NCBI RefSeq assembly: GCF_004011695.2 | Contig: NC_082413.1 | Location: forward strand, 1,843,001-1,907,000 | DNA from: Ascochyta rabiei | Lineage: Eukaryota > Ascomycota > Dothideomycetes > Pleosporales > Didymellaceae | Length of the DNA stretch: 64,000 bases | Direction of reading: 5' to 3' | Shown: one piece after another, positions 48,272 to 60,604 of the stretch | Numbering within the stretch: the first letter of the stretch is position 1 | Layout of the letters: every line of letters begins with the position of its first letter | Position numbers and translations under genes: made by a program | The notes under the pieces: generated by a model | Told to the model about the DNA's origin: nothing | Database searches by the model: none | Seen by the model: only the letters and a program-made list of their open reading frames with translations

Positions 48272-50618
48272 TCACAAGCCCATATTCGGTTGTAATTCGC
48301 TCATTTCATGAAGCTGTTCCAAGCCTAAGAAGCTTGGATCGAGAGGTAACGCATCAGTGGACAGATCCCACAGCATCAAGCCTTCAAACACATTGCTGTC
48401 AGTTCGGAACGCATTCGCCGTGGGCCCTTCCTGCCGCTGGAAGGTAAACGGCAGCTCTGATGAGACCCCGTGAGCGTGGCCATTCCCATAGGATGTTGAA
48501 GAGCTTGAGTTATAGGTTAGAGTTTCAGTCGATGGCATGGATCGTGTCTGTGTGCCTGATCTAGCCAGTGTTGCCTGGACATGATCTACTAGTATACCCA
48601 ATTGATGCGCTCCCGTCTCTGCCATGACGCTACCTAGAGACATCATCTCGAGTTGGCGCCGGGCCTCCTTGATAGCTCGCAGGCACTGGCTTTGGGAGAT
48701 ATCGATCATGTTTGGAGACAGCGGGCTATGCAGGCTGAAGAAATTGATGTGTTCCAGATCTTGCATGCCATTCGAATCACAGGCTTGTAGTATGCACAGG
48801 CTCAAGACTACCGCCGTCTCAAAATGATAGAAAATAACCAACGATAGCTTGGTCTGGTTGAAGCTCATCATTGCATGCAGTGATGTGACGCTTTGGAATA
48901 AGCCCATCGCAGCGGTGGCCAGTGTGTGCCGGTGCTGGGTGACGAGGGCCATCCTGGAATTTGGCAGGCTGCGTAGGTGATGCTGGTCTAAACGGAGCAG
49001 TTGCCTGAAGTTGTGCATGACTGACTCGAAGAGAGCGACATGGAACAATACTCTTTGGCGAGGAAGTTCGGGTATGTGCTTGTCCCAATCGGTGTTCGGT
49101 TCCAAGGCAAACGGGGCAGGGAGTTCTGGAAGGAACTCATTACAAAACCTCTGATAACGTTCTTCAGCAATAACGGGATCGTACGGCCGAGCCCCAGGGG
49201 CGCTATTGCCGGCTTCGAGCTTCTTCCAGAACCGTACCAGTTGTGCTTGAAGTACTCTCTCGGTGAACAGGTCCGGTGCTTGGAGGTTGGCGATGGTGGG
49301 GTGCAGATGCATCTGCGGCAGACTTACGGTGCAGTACGCATCTACAAGAAACGGAACGCGGTCAAGGGCTTTTGCAAGGCGACTAACGACATCGTTAGCA
49401 TATGAAGGGAGAATTCGGATTCCCGTAAACTAACTAGTCCCAAACGTACAGGTTGCAGAACATCCTGCGCCGCAATTCTCTTTCTAGATCGTCCATGCCA
49501 TCGTCGCCCCGCTTCGGAGGCTCCCTATGGAGTCCTACCTCCTGAGCTTCTCTGATGGCGCAACACAGAGTAGCCCAGGACAACTTGATGCGGCTGTCGC
49601 ATTCATAACACATGGCCGTAAAAGCCATGTACTGAACCCGCACGAGCGACCCACGTAGCACTGCGGCGTTGCAGATGCCTTCAAGTCGTCCAGCGAGCCG
49701 GTCACAGTTACTCCGAATATCAGACAGTGGTCTACCCTTGATCGTATCTACAGTATACTTTTGCGACGGTAGGAAGTGGGAAGCGTATGCGCAGATTCGC
49801 AGCATCAAGACAGCGAACTCCAGGTCTGCGACCCGGCTTATTGTATCCATTTTCCACCAGTCCTCGTATTGTGCAAGCAGGCGAGGCGGATGGACGATCT
49901 GGTTGATCCAATTGATGTCTTCGAAGAAGTACTGTATCAGGAAGTCCACGATGCCTCGAGCTGGCAGATCCTTTAGTTCTTGTTGGACGTCGTTGATGAG
50001 GGTGGACGGCATCATCGTGTTGTACTCATGTGGTTTGCTCCTGTCGTGCAATCCGCACTTGACACATATATCAGCAGGGATACATAGGCAGGTGGACACA
50101 CAACGGGGGGTGGCACAGCTGCGAGAATTTCAAGGCAGGAGAAACGAAGACCAGCACCCCGGGTTTACTCACTTGGCGTAGGAGGGCCCATGTATTGGAT
50201 TCGCTTTCTTCAAAGTACCCGTAAACGTTGACCAGTGTTGGCAGGGCTTGGTTGTTTCTGCTTTCGGATCTCTCTTCCCCACTCTCCATCTCTTCCCAGG
50301 GTGGGCTTGCACGTCGTTCTGCCATACCCGCGGTAGGATCGTCAAATTGCAACATTTTATTGCGATAAGAATCTGATTCGTGCGTAGGACTGTCTGTGGT
50401 TCTAGAAACCCGTGGTTGAGGTTTCGATACATAGGTACATAGTTCGGGACGACGTCTTCGTGTGCAATGGTCGCAAGGATATTGTCGGTTACACTAGCAG
50501 AAGATTTTGGTGTCAGTTTCGGGGTTGGGGCGTGCGACGCCTTGCGTACCTTTTGTTTCTTCGAGTAGCAAGGTATGCAGGAGAGTACGGCACGTTTTCG
50601 TAGTGCCTTTTCTGACAT
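48272..50618 (-). CDS. Zn(II)2Cys6 fungal transcription factor
   Basis: Four exons (50618-50550, 50493-50173, 50057-49435, 49382-48272) join in frame to 707 aa. The binuclear zinc cluster spans the first junction: C14, C17, C24, C30, C33, C42 with spacing C-x2-C-x6-C-x5-C-x2-C-x8-C. Basic residues KKQK and TRRRRP lie in the loops. The central fungal-specific regulatory domain (about 160-480) includes VDFLIQYFFEDINWI and a basic ELRRRMFCNLYVWD segment. The C-terminal tail is Ser/Asn-rich and probably activating. Proteins of this type usually bind CGG repeats and control a neighbouring gene set. Its likely targets are the SDR, FAD oxidase and P450 beside it. The junction near 49435 has a weaker splice site than the others. 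Confidence 0.9.
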
Positions 50619-51111
50619 TGTCCGGTCGGACTTATGAAAAGCAATGGCGAATGGAATCTTCTGAGCGACGCTGGCTCTACGCCGTGAGTAACAAATGGGC
50701 GATGTGTGTAACTTTACTCTGCCGGGTATGAGAGTCCAAGCTACCTAGGCAGTAACGAACTGCTGATCTATGTCCCTCTTTGATCCGCTCCGCTTACTCT
50801 TCACACTGTGTTATTCAGCATTATTCATAAGTAAGAATCTGCATCGACGCCCTGTCACTAGGCACTGCATGTAGTTGATAGGGTGAACGCAGTGAGATTT
50901 TGGCGTCTTTGGAAGCGGCTGCGGAACGGGACGACCCCCAGCAAAGATTCCAGAAGTCTCATATTCTTCGATTACAATCTGTAGAAGCTTGAAAAGAAGC
51001 GCACTGTACGTTCTATGTGTATGTAAAGTAAAAAGAAAGCGCAAATGTGCCGCTACTATAGGTACTCATCCAATGACCGTTCTAACCCTTCCTTGAATCC
51101 GATAGCCTAGA
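50619..51111. other. Intergenic between regulator and FAD oxidase
   Basis: Upstream of the Zn2Cys6 gene and 3' of the oxidase. No gene seen. Confidence 0.4.
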
Positions 51112-52861
51112 CTAGACTAGTTTGAAGCCGCCGGGAACCAATTCCTGAAACACGCGGGTCGGGTCGTACTTCCTACTGGCCGCCTGCAGCTTACTGTAAG
51201 TCACAGCCCCATAACTTTGCAGCGGCATCTGCGTGCTGAAGGCATCGTTAAGGAAGTAAAAAGGTAGGTGCAAGGCCTGAGACTTGGTGTACTCTTCAAC
51301 CTCAGCTAGGGCGTCCAGCATGATACTCTCCGCTTCAGCGTCATCTTGGGCCAAGTTCCATCCTGAGCTAACCACGAACCCTATAAGAACTCTTGTTAGT
51401 CGGCAATACCAAGAGGAGTGCTTCCTACGTACACAGCTGCGGCTGGTCCGCAACGCCCATCGGATCCGATCCGCGTGCACGGGCCTCCTCCACCATAGAT
51501 ACTGAGATTGGCTGTGGCATAAGCATGATATCTCCACCTTCGAGCTTTCGCATTCGCGGGATGTATTTGTGGCATATTTGTTCAATCTCCAAATAGGCCT
51601 CCTTGTCGTACAACAAGTCTGTGGTGGCATAGGTAAACCTGGTCATGTTGTAGGGAATCGGTGCTGTCACCATGGCCGCAAACGTGTCCCAAACCTGCGT
51701 TAAGTCTTGGATAACTGGAATATCGTAAAAAGCTTCGAACGCTTCGGGCCTCTCCACAGGTTCCAGATAGGAAAACTGCGCGACAACTGCGTCCGCGATA
51801 AGCCCGACATAAGGCAAGATGGCAGACTTCTTGTCCAGCTGACCCTTCGCTTGGTAGTCCGCCAAGGCAGCCATGAACTGCGCTGAGGCATTTCCTGGGA
51901 AGATCATGGAACCTCCCCATATCTTACCGAGTGGGTACGTCCTCTGTACGATATGCGTAACAATGCCTGTTGATTGTAAGCAACATGCTGTAGATGCGGA
52001 CGAGGACACCAACCAAAATTGTTCGCGCCAGCTTTGACGGCAAAGTACAGATCAGAATTTTCCTCCTCACTGGCGATGACGATGGAGCCATCAGCCAGAA
52101 CCATTTCATACGAGAGCACATTTTGTGCAGCCCAACCATAAGCATTAGATAAGTGCGAAAGCCCACCTGCAGCAATTCAGTATGTTCGTCATATCCGAAG
52201 GTTGCACAACAGCTTACCTCCAAGGGTGAGAGCCAACCCAACGCTGCCGGTGCGGCCGCCAACGACGGTCCGTCCCTGTGCGTTCACGTGTCGATAGACA
52301 TCTTGCCAGAGGTTACCAAATCCGGAGCGCTGGGTTTGAGCGTCTGCATTATACTCCAACGTCTTGATGCCAGCCAATGAAATGAGGACGCCCCCGTCAA
52401 TGTTGGCGAAGTACTCCATTGGCGAATGCCCTCCGCTTCGGATGGCAAATTTCGCCTGTACGAAAGTGGCGACCTTGACGCCTAGAGAAACACCTTTAAC
52501 ATCATTCGGTGTATAGATGCACGCTGGGTTCTTTGGTGCCGTTGCTGAACTGGAAGTTGATGTCAGTCCAGAACGGATGCCGGATGTGGACATTCACTCA
52601 CGCGTGTGCCTTATCGATCTGCGTATACAGTTCCCCATCACTAGGAAACACGACTGCAGTCTGATTGGATGCTTCCAGAATTGCGCAAGCGAGATGTACT
52701 CCTCCAGTGTGTCTGGTTTCTCCGTTTATTGCTGCAGGGTTTATTGCATTCGATTTCAAGAACTTGTTTAAGTTCTGAGCTTCTTGGCGATGCGGTCCAG
52801 AATGTCCGACGACGGTTGGGGTAATCCCAAGGCTCAACAAATTCAAGATAATGAAACGCAT
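51112..52861 (-). CDS. Secreted FAD-linked oxidoreductase, BBE-like (FAD_binding_4)
   Basis: Five exons (52861-52602, 52549-52218, 52166-52014, 51966-51433, 51380-51112) join to 515 aa. The first 19 residues are a signal peptide (MRFIILNLLSLGITPTVVG), so the protein enters the secretory pathway. The VAO/PCMH flavin fold begins with NPACIYTPNDV and RSGGHSP, where H128 is the usual covalent flavin site. LTLGGGLSHLSNAYGWAAQNV and NNFGIVTHIVQRTYPLGKIWGG follow. The C-terminal BBE segment has YDPTRVFQELVPGGFKL. These enzymes oxidise small molecules with O2, often driving cyclisation or desaturation in fungal pathways. It is divergent from the P450 at 53455. No lesion seen. Confidence 0.93.
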
Positions 52862-53454
52862 CTTGTCAGATTGGCGTGATGTCAGTCAATGCTGAGAAAT
52901 GAAAGAGAACTAAATGAATTGTTAGACAAACTGTTTGGATGAGCTCTCGTGTGTTCTTTTATCCAACTCCAAGCACGTCAACATATATACTAATCCTCTT
53001 TCCCTCCATCTTGGCTCGGCCTTGAACTAAAACGCCACGACTACCAGCAAACAAGCCTAAGGGTCCATCAGCGGGCGTAACCACAGTGGAGACAGCTACG
53101 TCTGCGTAAAACCCTCCACGATGCTCACCAAGTACCATGGGAGGATCTGATATCCAAGAGACATGACGCAGCTGAAGAAAGTCGCCCCAGGGCGCCTTAC
53201 GGATTTAACCGATCGGCCGATTTTTCTCGGCTCTACCACCAACAGGCGTGGCGCCACATTTTAACGAATGTTCGGCTGACTCAGATTACAGATTCGGCTC
53301 GAAGACTAGCGTTCTACCACTGGGCATCCGGTAGATGTTCCTTGGTGTGCTCTGAAGGTTGGGTACGACGAGGACTTTGCACCGAAGCTCTGAAGTTACC
53401 ATGTCAAAGCTCAATGGCACTTACGAGCTTTCACTGTCGCTCTGAATTCAGATT
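52862..53454. promoter_or_regulatory. Divergent promoter between FAD oxidase and P450
   Basis: A 593 bp region between divergent starts. I do not see the GTAAGCT(G/C)A motif of the left cluster here. The arrangement suggests joint control of the two oxidases. Confidence 0.45.
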
Positions 53455-55239
53455 ATGTTTGTCCCTGGCAATATGGGCTGGCTCGTGCTGAGTTGCGGCC
53501 TTTTTGTTGCCTACTGGGTTCTACTGGCCATCTACCGCCTTCACTTCCACCCGTTATCACGATATCGGGGACCAAGGGTAGCCGCAGTGTCGAACTCATG
53601 GTACGAGTGGTATTGGAATTATCATCTCAACGGACAAATGATATTTGAGATTCAGAGGTTACACAAGCAATACGGTAAGCTAGAAGCCTGCTTGGAGACC
53701 GCACATTGCTAACGACTAGCTCAGGACCGGTGGTACGGATAGGCGTGAACGATCTCAGCATAGACGACCCTGAAGTCTATCAGGCGATGACCAAAGTGAG
53801 CTCGGGCTTCACGAAAGATCCTCATTTCTATCGATGCATCTCGTTTCCAGGAACGTCGATTGGAGAGACCGATCCCGCAAAGAGCCGAATTCGTCGCAAA
53901 GTGCTAACACCCGCTCTGTCTGGCACCCGAGTCCAAGAGCTCGCCCCCGCGATCCTCGGTAAGGTAGAACGGCTACTAAGAAGGGTGGACCTCTGTGCAC
54001 AGTCTGCAAAGACCATCTGCATCACCAGCGCTTGCAAAGCACTTACCATGGATATCATCTCCAAGATTGTTCTCGGGCGTGAGATTGGATGCATCGAAGA
54101 GCCCGACTTCAGAAACAGTTTCATCGAGAACTTGAATGCAGCTTTCGAAACGGGATGGATCGCAACTGCCTTCCCCAGGTTAGCTACGCTCGCACTCTGG
54201 ATGGCTTCGATGAGCGACTTCTCGGTCATTCCTAATCCTCTTATCGATTTCAAACGGGTGAGGCGGGTGCGGCTACTCACTCATAGACCACATTGCTAAC
54301 AACATGTGCAGAAATGTCGAGCCATCACCAAGAGCTACCTGGAAGTTTTCGATACACATTCAGACGTCTACGTAGCCCGCAAAGACGTCAACGTGCCATC
54401 AGCCATTGCAACCCATGCCGACAGATCAGCTGTGATAGACATGCTCATGGATCCCCTCACCGTCAAAGGCCACACCGTACCAAGCCTAGAACAGCTAAAC
54501 GACGAGGCTGTGATACTTCTCACCGCAGGTAACGACACCACTTCGAACTCGATGATCTTCGGTCTCTATCAAATCTGCAACAACATGTGTGTATACAAAA
54601 CCCTATTCCAGGAACTGCAGGGACGCTTTCCCTCAGTCGACCAGCAGATCACCTACGAAGATGCAAAGCAGCTCCCGTATCTAGTGTGTAACCCACCCAT
54701 CACCTCCGCTCTTCGAGTCAAGCTCACCACGTCGTGTGTACAGACAGCTACCATCAAAGAGATCTTACGACTAGGTACCCCTCTACCTGGTCGTCTCCCA
54801 CGCTTGATCCCATCTTCCGGTTTTCAACTCTACGGTCAGGACCTGCCTCCGAAAGTAAGATGATTCCTCAACCCGCCTTGCATCCCACACCGCTGACGCA
54901 CCAACAGACGAGCATCCATACATCGCCCTACCTACTCAATCGCCATCCCAGCATCTGGGATAACCCAAACGACTTCAACCCTGACAGATGGCTCAGGAAG
55001 AATTCCCGAGACCTGGACAAGTATCTTGCAACCTTCAACAGGGGTGCGAGACAATGTCTCGGCAAGGAGTGGGTACACTCCTATCAAATCGCAGGCTTGT
55101 GGCAAGATTACTAATTGACGGGATGACTAGTCTTGCGTGGTGCGAACTCTGGGTCTTCTTCGCGAACTTATTTCGCCGGTATCATATCAAGACGCTACCA
55201 GCGAATATGCAATGGCGGGATTTAATCTTAGTAAAGTAA
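53455..55239 (+). CDS. Cytochrome P450 monooxygenase (trichodiene-oxygenase/isotrichodermin-hydroxylase-like)
   Basis: Six exons (53455-53674, 53725-54257, 54312-54683, 54744-54854, 54908-55068, 55131-55239) join in frame to 501 aa. An N-terminal membrane anchor (about 7-26, LVLSCGLFVAYWVLL) is followed by the RLHFHPLSRYRGPRVAA hinge typical of this fungal group. The I-helix is AGNDTTS (323-329). ExxR is E381/R384 (IKEILRLG). The haem loop is FNRGARQCLG with Cys C462. It should be bound to the ER and hydroxylate or otherwise oxidise a lipophilic metabolite, using NADPH via P450 reductase. It is divergent from the FAD oxidase, which suggests a shared pathway. The final intron uses a GTGGGT donor; other junctions are standard. 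Confidence 0.93.
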
Positions 55240-55639
55240 GTATCTAAGTTACAATGTGCGTTCGCTGTACGGGTACTAAGAGAGGCTTAGGTTCAAGGAT
55301 AACCTGTGCGCAGAGGTTGAGAAAAGGGCAGATTAGAAGGCAATTGGAAGGTTTACATGTCTGGAATCTTTGTCTAGCTACACAAACGCGATCTCCCAAA
55401 TCTTCTTGATAGGCTAGTTCTGAACATTGGTGAAAGCGGCGAGGATTAGGACTTAGGGATCAATAACGTGGGAGCACACTGACCAGATGGGCGTCGTACA
55501 TTGCGTTCTCCTCCTCGTTATCTTAGGCTAGCTCGTATTCGGACTATTATTACAATACTTCACTTAGTCCGTGTATCTACTATATCGCGCGCTAACACCA
55601 CTTAGGCGTATATATAATTCTTTGCATTTAATTGTCTTA
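55240..55639. other. Intergenic, no supported gene
   Basis: 3' flank of the P450. Nothing recognisable. Confidence 0.4.
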
Positions 55640-56422
55640 TCAGATTCATGCTGCTGTTCTGGATGGTAGCTACAGGCCGGCATCTACCCAGGACAATTAC
55701 AGAAACAGCCTTCATAGATCTCCGTCCTACCTCCAAGCTCCCACCGCTGACTTAGATGCATGTAGCTCAGTAGTTCCGGTGCCCTCCTCAAGCTGCACAC
55801 TTTCAAAGATGAAATCTTTTCACTCCTCACGCCAGTCATTAAGACTTCTTTCAGTAATGTACAAGCCGTCTACAAGCGGCATACTCTCAAGGAAACCTTT
55901 ATAGAGGACTGTCAATGGGTCGTCTCCAGCTATGCTCCTCAGCATGTCTGGAAGCCACTCCGGCAGGTGGCACGGCAAGGGAAACGTGCGCAATAAATCG
56001 ACCAGTTCCGTTATGCTTGGTGGGAGACAGATGTTTCGTTGTTGATAACCCTCAATCAATTTGGTCTGCATGCGCACTGCAGCGGATAATTAAGTCCAGA
56101 CACATTGATCACTATCATCCTCAAAGTGGAGGGAGATAAGACTTAGTGGCCAGGCCTTTTGCACCAAGACGGCGCGCTTCGTCTAGCAATGGGATCAATG
56201 CTCTGAATAGACTTTCAGCCTGGGCTCTGCGTTCCAGAAATTGACTAAAGCCTCCTCCTTAGCCCATCCGGCCTCCATGCGAAAGGGAGGCAGCACCGTA
56301 CCCTTTCGCCCATCTTTCGATCTGTAATTTTGGGTCTGGTTTGTCAGAGGAACAAGACCTTGGGCGTGGCATTTGGGTGCATGTACAACGGCAGAATCTT
56401 CGCGTATCACATTTGATCCCAC
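55640..56422 (-). pseudogene. Unrecognised gene remnant with frameshift
   Basis: The minus strand carries two protein-like pieces of normal codon use. The first, 56422-56195, begins MGSNVIREDS and runs to RLKVYSEH. It needs a +1 shift near 56195 to continue as LLDEARRLGAKGLATKSYLPPL. The second, about 56077-55820, holds ITELVDLLRTFPLPCHLPEW and DPLTVLYKGFLESMPLVD. Composition differs from the TA-rich repeats around it, so this looks like a decayed cellular gene. I do not recognise the family. An intron instead of a frameshift is possible. Confidence 0.4.
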
Positions 56423-58232
56423 GTTGTTTAACGTGCTGAGGTGGATCGATTAATTGATTGATTGATTAGTTTAACGTCCTGTGTGAGTCTAAGACTATAT
56501 AAGACGAGAGCAGTTAAGCTACTCTAGTAATATAAGGAGTGTGTTTGTATAAAGGGATAGTAAATATATGTTTACAGTCCTATATTAAGAGCCTATGCTC
56601 TTAGTAATAAACAAAGGATTTTAGGTGTCTATTGTTTGTTGTAGGTACTACTCACGTGTACCTACTTTAGTCTCTAAAATAAAAGCTAAGGTAGCTGTAG
56701 TTCCTTAGTTTGTGTGTAGTAGTAGGGCTATTGTTAGCCTTTGTCCTTATAGGCTGTCTTGCATTATTTTTCTTACTTCTCTATATTCTTTATAGCTAAG
56801 TAGAAGGTGTTATAATATTTATATGTAGGTGTAGATACATCTATTATTATCAACCTTCTATATATTGTGTAGGTATGCCTTATTATAGCTATATCCTAAC
56901 TTTAGTTAGTAATAGGCGCTTACTACCTCTCTCTTAGTGCTTTTTAGTAGTTTTATGTTATTTGTTAGTTCTAGCTAGTATTTTGCTACATAGGTGCTAA
57001 TTTTTCTTAGAACTACATTAGATGTGTAGGTGTCTAGTTTGTGTTACTACTCTTTTATTATAATAGCTTTAATTTGTATTCTAGTTATAGAAGTGCTTGT
57101 TGTTTTAGAGGTAGGCCTCTTTTTAGTTGCTTCTTTCACTAGAGAGTCTGCTTTCTTATTTCCTACAATGTCTAAGTGTCCTAGGGCCTATTTAAGGCTA
57201 ATCATAGCGCTATTGTTTTTAATAGTTTTAGCTGCTTTTGTGCAGCGTATTCGCTAAGCCTGTCCAGGCTTGTTTAAAGGAGGTTTTAGTCTTAGGACTA
57301 CTGCCTAGTTATCTGCAGATACTTAGATGTCCTATATTACTGTAGCTTTAGTTGTTAGGCTCTCGGCCTTACTCTCAACCTTAGGCATGTGGATGTGTCC
57401 ACCTCTAACCTGGGTAATGGCAAATAAGTACTGTTCTGGCCGCGGTCTCACTATTAAAGTGAGCATTGTTACCTTTTTAAGGCATGCTTGGCACGGTGGG
57501 CAGAGCCGTGGCCTTGACATTAGTAGCTGCAATTTAAAAGCCTTTTATTATACCTTCTAGTTCTCTATTATATATAATTTAGCCTTTACTAATGTTATAG
57601 CTTATAGAATAGAATTCTTTAGCCTCTTACTTATAGTTTAGGACTGTAACTCCTACTTCTATTCCTGTGCCTTTCTTTATAGAGGAAGCATCTATATAGA
57701 TAGCTAGTACGTTGTTTCTTACTTTTTATAGCATCTGCGTTTTGTGTATTTTTACCTCTTCTTCTTTTAGTAGCCTTAGAATTTCAGCCTGGTATGCCAA
57801 AGCCTTGTTCCAGAGGTAGAAGTAGTAGTCTTTTAGTTTTTCTTCTCTTATACTAGGCGTAGCCTTTTCTTTAGACTATGTAATTTACATAAGCTGTATA
57901 GAAGGTTCTTTTTTTAGCCTAGTAAGAGTAACCTCTTCTTACTCTATACTAGAGTCTAGGCCTATATCTTATAGCGTAGACTTTAGCCTTATTGTAGTAA
58001 TATAGATAGGGTAGTTCTTTAGTAGCTTTCTAGCTCTAAAGGCGTACTTTCTTATAGAGGTGTTTAGCCTTATAGTAGGAGAGGCTAGTACTGCTTCTAC
58101 CTCTTAAAGTATTATAGGTAAGGTTTGAAAGGTGCCTAAGATTTTCCTAAGTATTAGGTTCTGTAGTCCTTGTAGTTGTTTTGCTATTCCTACTTATTAC
58201 TTCTAAAAGACCAAGCAGCTATAGTCTACTAT

Positions 58233-58377
58233 TGTGCCGGTGCACAGAGTAACTACCTCGGTAATGCTGGTGAACAGGGGGGATAACCTTGGCAATCCCT
58301 CAGATGCCAGGTATAAGAGGGGCATCCATCCATCTAATAGACGGACACCTTACCACCTACCTCACTATTAATCTATT

Positions 58378-58443
<66 letters not shown>

Positions 58444-58487
58444 GATGTGCCTGCTAAACGAGATGCTTCGATACTTATACTAGAACA
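58233..58487. mobile_element. Putative solo LTR (255 bp) inserted in the LINE
   Basis: Starts TGTGCCGGTGCACAG and ends ACTAGAACA, with TG...CA ends. CTAT is duplicated at both sides (58229-58232 and 58488-58491). Removing it rejoins the LINE sequence. It is less TA-rich than its surroundings and carries a (CT)n tract, so it entered after most of the decay. Confidence 0.6.
58379..58441. repeat. (CT)n microsatellite
   Basis: About 60 bp of nearly pure CT dinucleotide within the solo LTR. It produces an artificial Leu-Ser repeat frame on the plus strand. Confidence 0.95.
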
Positions 58488-59110
58488 CTATGCTAGTAAT
58501 ACAGGCTAGGTATAGTTGTCTAAGGGCAGAAGGTGTAAGGCCTTTACTACTGTTTACTAGTTTACACATTCTATAGAAGGCGTTCCTTACCTAGCTAATC
58601 CTTATAGCAGCGTGCTCTTTAAACAAGAGTCTGTTGTTAATGTAGATTCCTAGCTATTTAATAGTCTTTTTCAGTGCTATTGTAAACTTGTCTAGCAGAG
58701 TAAGGATAGAAATTTCTGCTTAATAGCTTGCAGTAAAGTAGATAAGTTTAATCTTTACTGCATTTAACTGTATTACACAGCTAGATTGTTTTGCAAATAG
58801 GCTAGCTATATCCCTTTCTAGTAGGTAGATGTTCTTCTTTAGACTTGTAGACAATTTTGTAATAGCTAGGTTGTTTAGGTTAGATAGCGAGTAGTTAGTA
58901 ATCAACTTAAATAGGGGTCTGATATATATTAGAAACAGAATAAGTACGACAGGGCTTCTTTATAGAATTGCAGAGTATATATTACTAAAATTTTCTATTT
59001 CTCTATTAAAGAACAGTTAAAGTTAGCGCCTAGATAGGAATATTTAGATCTAGGCTATTAGACTGTAAGGTAGCTGTTAGATAGAATAAGCTCTAGCAAG
59101 GTCGGATCTG

Positions 59111-60604
59111 TACAATCGAGCAGCGACCAATAGGCTTAGCACACTAGCGAAAAAGCTAAATCTCACTAAACACAGGGGAACAGCAACACACAACAATAAT
59201 TAATATTATTAAGTTACCTTATTACACATTCATTATACTATCTAACAATTAAGAGTCTTACTACTACAACTAACGTAAAATAGCACAATTAACCTACTAT
59301 AACTCTATAAAAACGCTAAGGGACTATACAGACTACACAGGCTAGTTAATATAACTACAGGCTAGATACATAGTCTATAACATCTAGAACACAATAAATT
59401 TAAAATTAAGTGTCTAAGAAACACTAAAACTACTATCTATACGTGTGCCTATTGTTACAGGCTATACGCTAGCTTCTAGCATTAAAGTCCTAAAAAGACT
59501 AACCAAACTATTAACTAGAGGTTAGAAGGCTTTTAGGGAAGACCTTAAATATTACAAGATACTTCTTAAATAGTAGAAGAGTAATTAATATAAGTATAAG
59601 AAAGAACAGAGCAGTATATAATAATTTGTTGCGTTTATCTATTTAACTGTGTAACTACACTTACTACGCACATGTTGTCTTCTAGACAAATTACTCTTAC
59701 AGTAGATTACTAACCTGCAATTAACAGTTAGAATTAATAAACAAATTAAACAAGAACAAGCCTACAACAGATACTTCTTAGCTCTTAAGCTAATAAGAAG
59801 GACGTTATAATAGGACATATAGCTAGCTAAGTACAATAAGGCAGCTATAGAGGCAGAGACATATTAAGTTACTAAAATATTGTAATTAACGTACTCCACG
59901 GGCGAGTCGCCCACACAGGTGAGTTGCCTACTTTTGCTAAGCCCCTACTAAACCTCACCCTATTATAGCCTAAAACACCACAAACTAGCTGTTAGGACTT
60001 CTGCTAAGGTAAGATGGTAACCTACTAGTATGTGTCACAACCTACTAGCAGATTCCATCAAACCTAGTAGAACCTTCCTTCACTTGCCTTCACTTTCACT
60101 TGCAGAGAGCACAGGCCTTACTACTATAAGTAGGCCTCTCTCTCCGCCCCCTTGTAGCTCGCTGTCTGCTATTTTGTTCACTCCTCTTTTGAATCTATTA
60201 GTTCACCAGATCGCTACTTTTATGCTTGTGAAGTCTGCCTTACACTAGCGCTGCACAAGGCAAAACAAGCTGTAATACTACTAAGAGACTACTTTATAAA
60301 TTAATTAATTAAGATAGTATAATGAGATAGTGGTCTGTGCTTCGCAAATACAATTTCTTTTTGCAAAAGAACATGTTGAATAACCAGGCAGCGTGCAGCA
60401 ACCAGACACCTAGACGCTCTAGGAAGCTTAGGAGAGTATATCCTCGCTGAGTTAAGGTAGATTCCGATGATTTTTCGGTGTGCAGGGTCTTATGTCTGTA
60501 TTTTGCTTTGTCGTGTGAGCAGTGCTTTGATGAACACATAAGAGGTTGAGCAGTAAATAGATTAAGTAGTTACATTCTAAATCCACTTTCCATCTTCCAC
60601 TGCA
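59111..60604. repeat. AT-rich decayed repeats with a pogo-like left end
   Basis: TA-rich without credible ORFs to about 59880. At 59889 a terminal repeat of the pogo-like type begins (ACGTACTCCACGGGCGAGTC, preceded by TA), then TTTTGCTAAGCCCC as in copies A and B. No matching right end is seen, so this is a truncated 5' fragment. 60300-60604 is ordinary sequence without a gene. Confidence 0.5.

Larger units (their letters stand above)
56445..59110 (-). mobile_element. Decayed Tad1-like LINE (non-LTR retrotransposon)
   Basis: On the minus strand, read from high to low coordinates, there are reverse-transcriptase remnants near 58960-58500 (SPVVLILFLIYIRPLF, LTPSALRQLYLACITSI). An RNase H domain follows near 57720-57130 (AIYIDASSIKKGTGIEV, LGHLDIVGNKKADSLVKEAT). 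RT followed by RNase H is typical of the Tad clade in fungi. Stops are frequent and TA-rich, consistent with RIP. The 3' end is at about 56445, where an ATTGATTGATTGATTA repeat resembles the simple-repeat tail of LINEs. The 5' end is not defined. A solo LTR interrupts it at 58233-58487. Confidence 0.75.

Noticed and set aside
52207..52218. GTAAGCTGTT as another cluster motif
   Set aside because: It is the 5' splice site of FAD oxidase intron 2 and lacks the final A/T of the motif.
53675..53684. GTAAGCTAGA as a cluster motif
   Set aside because: It is the donor site of the P450 first intron.
58289..58483. ORF with a Leu-Ser repeat
   Set aside because: Created by the (CT)n microsatellite.
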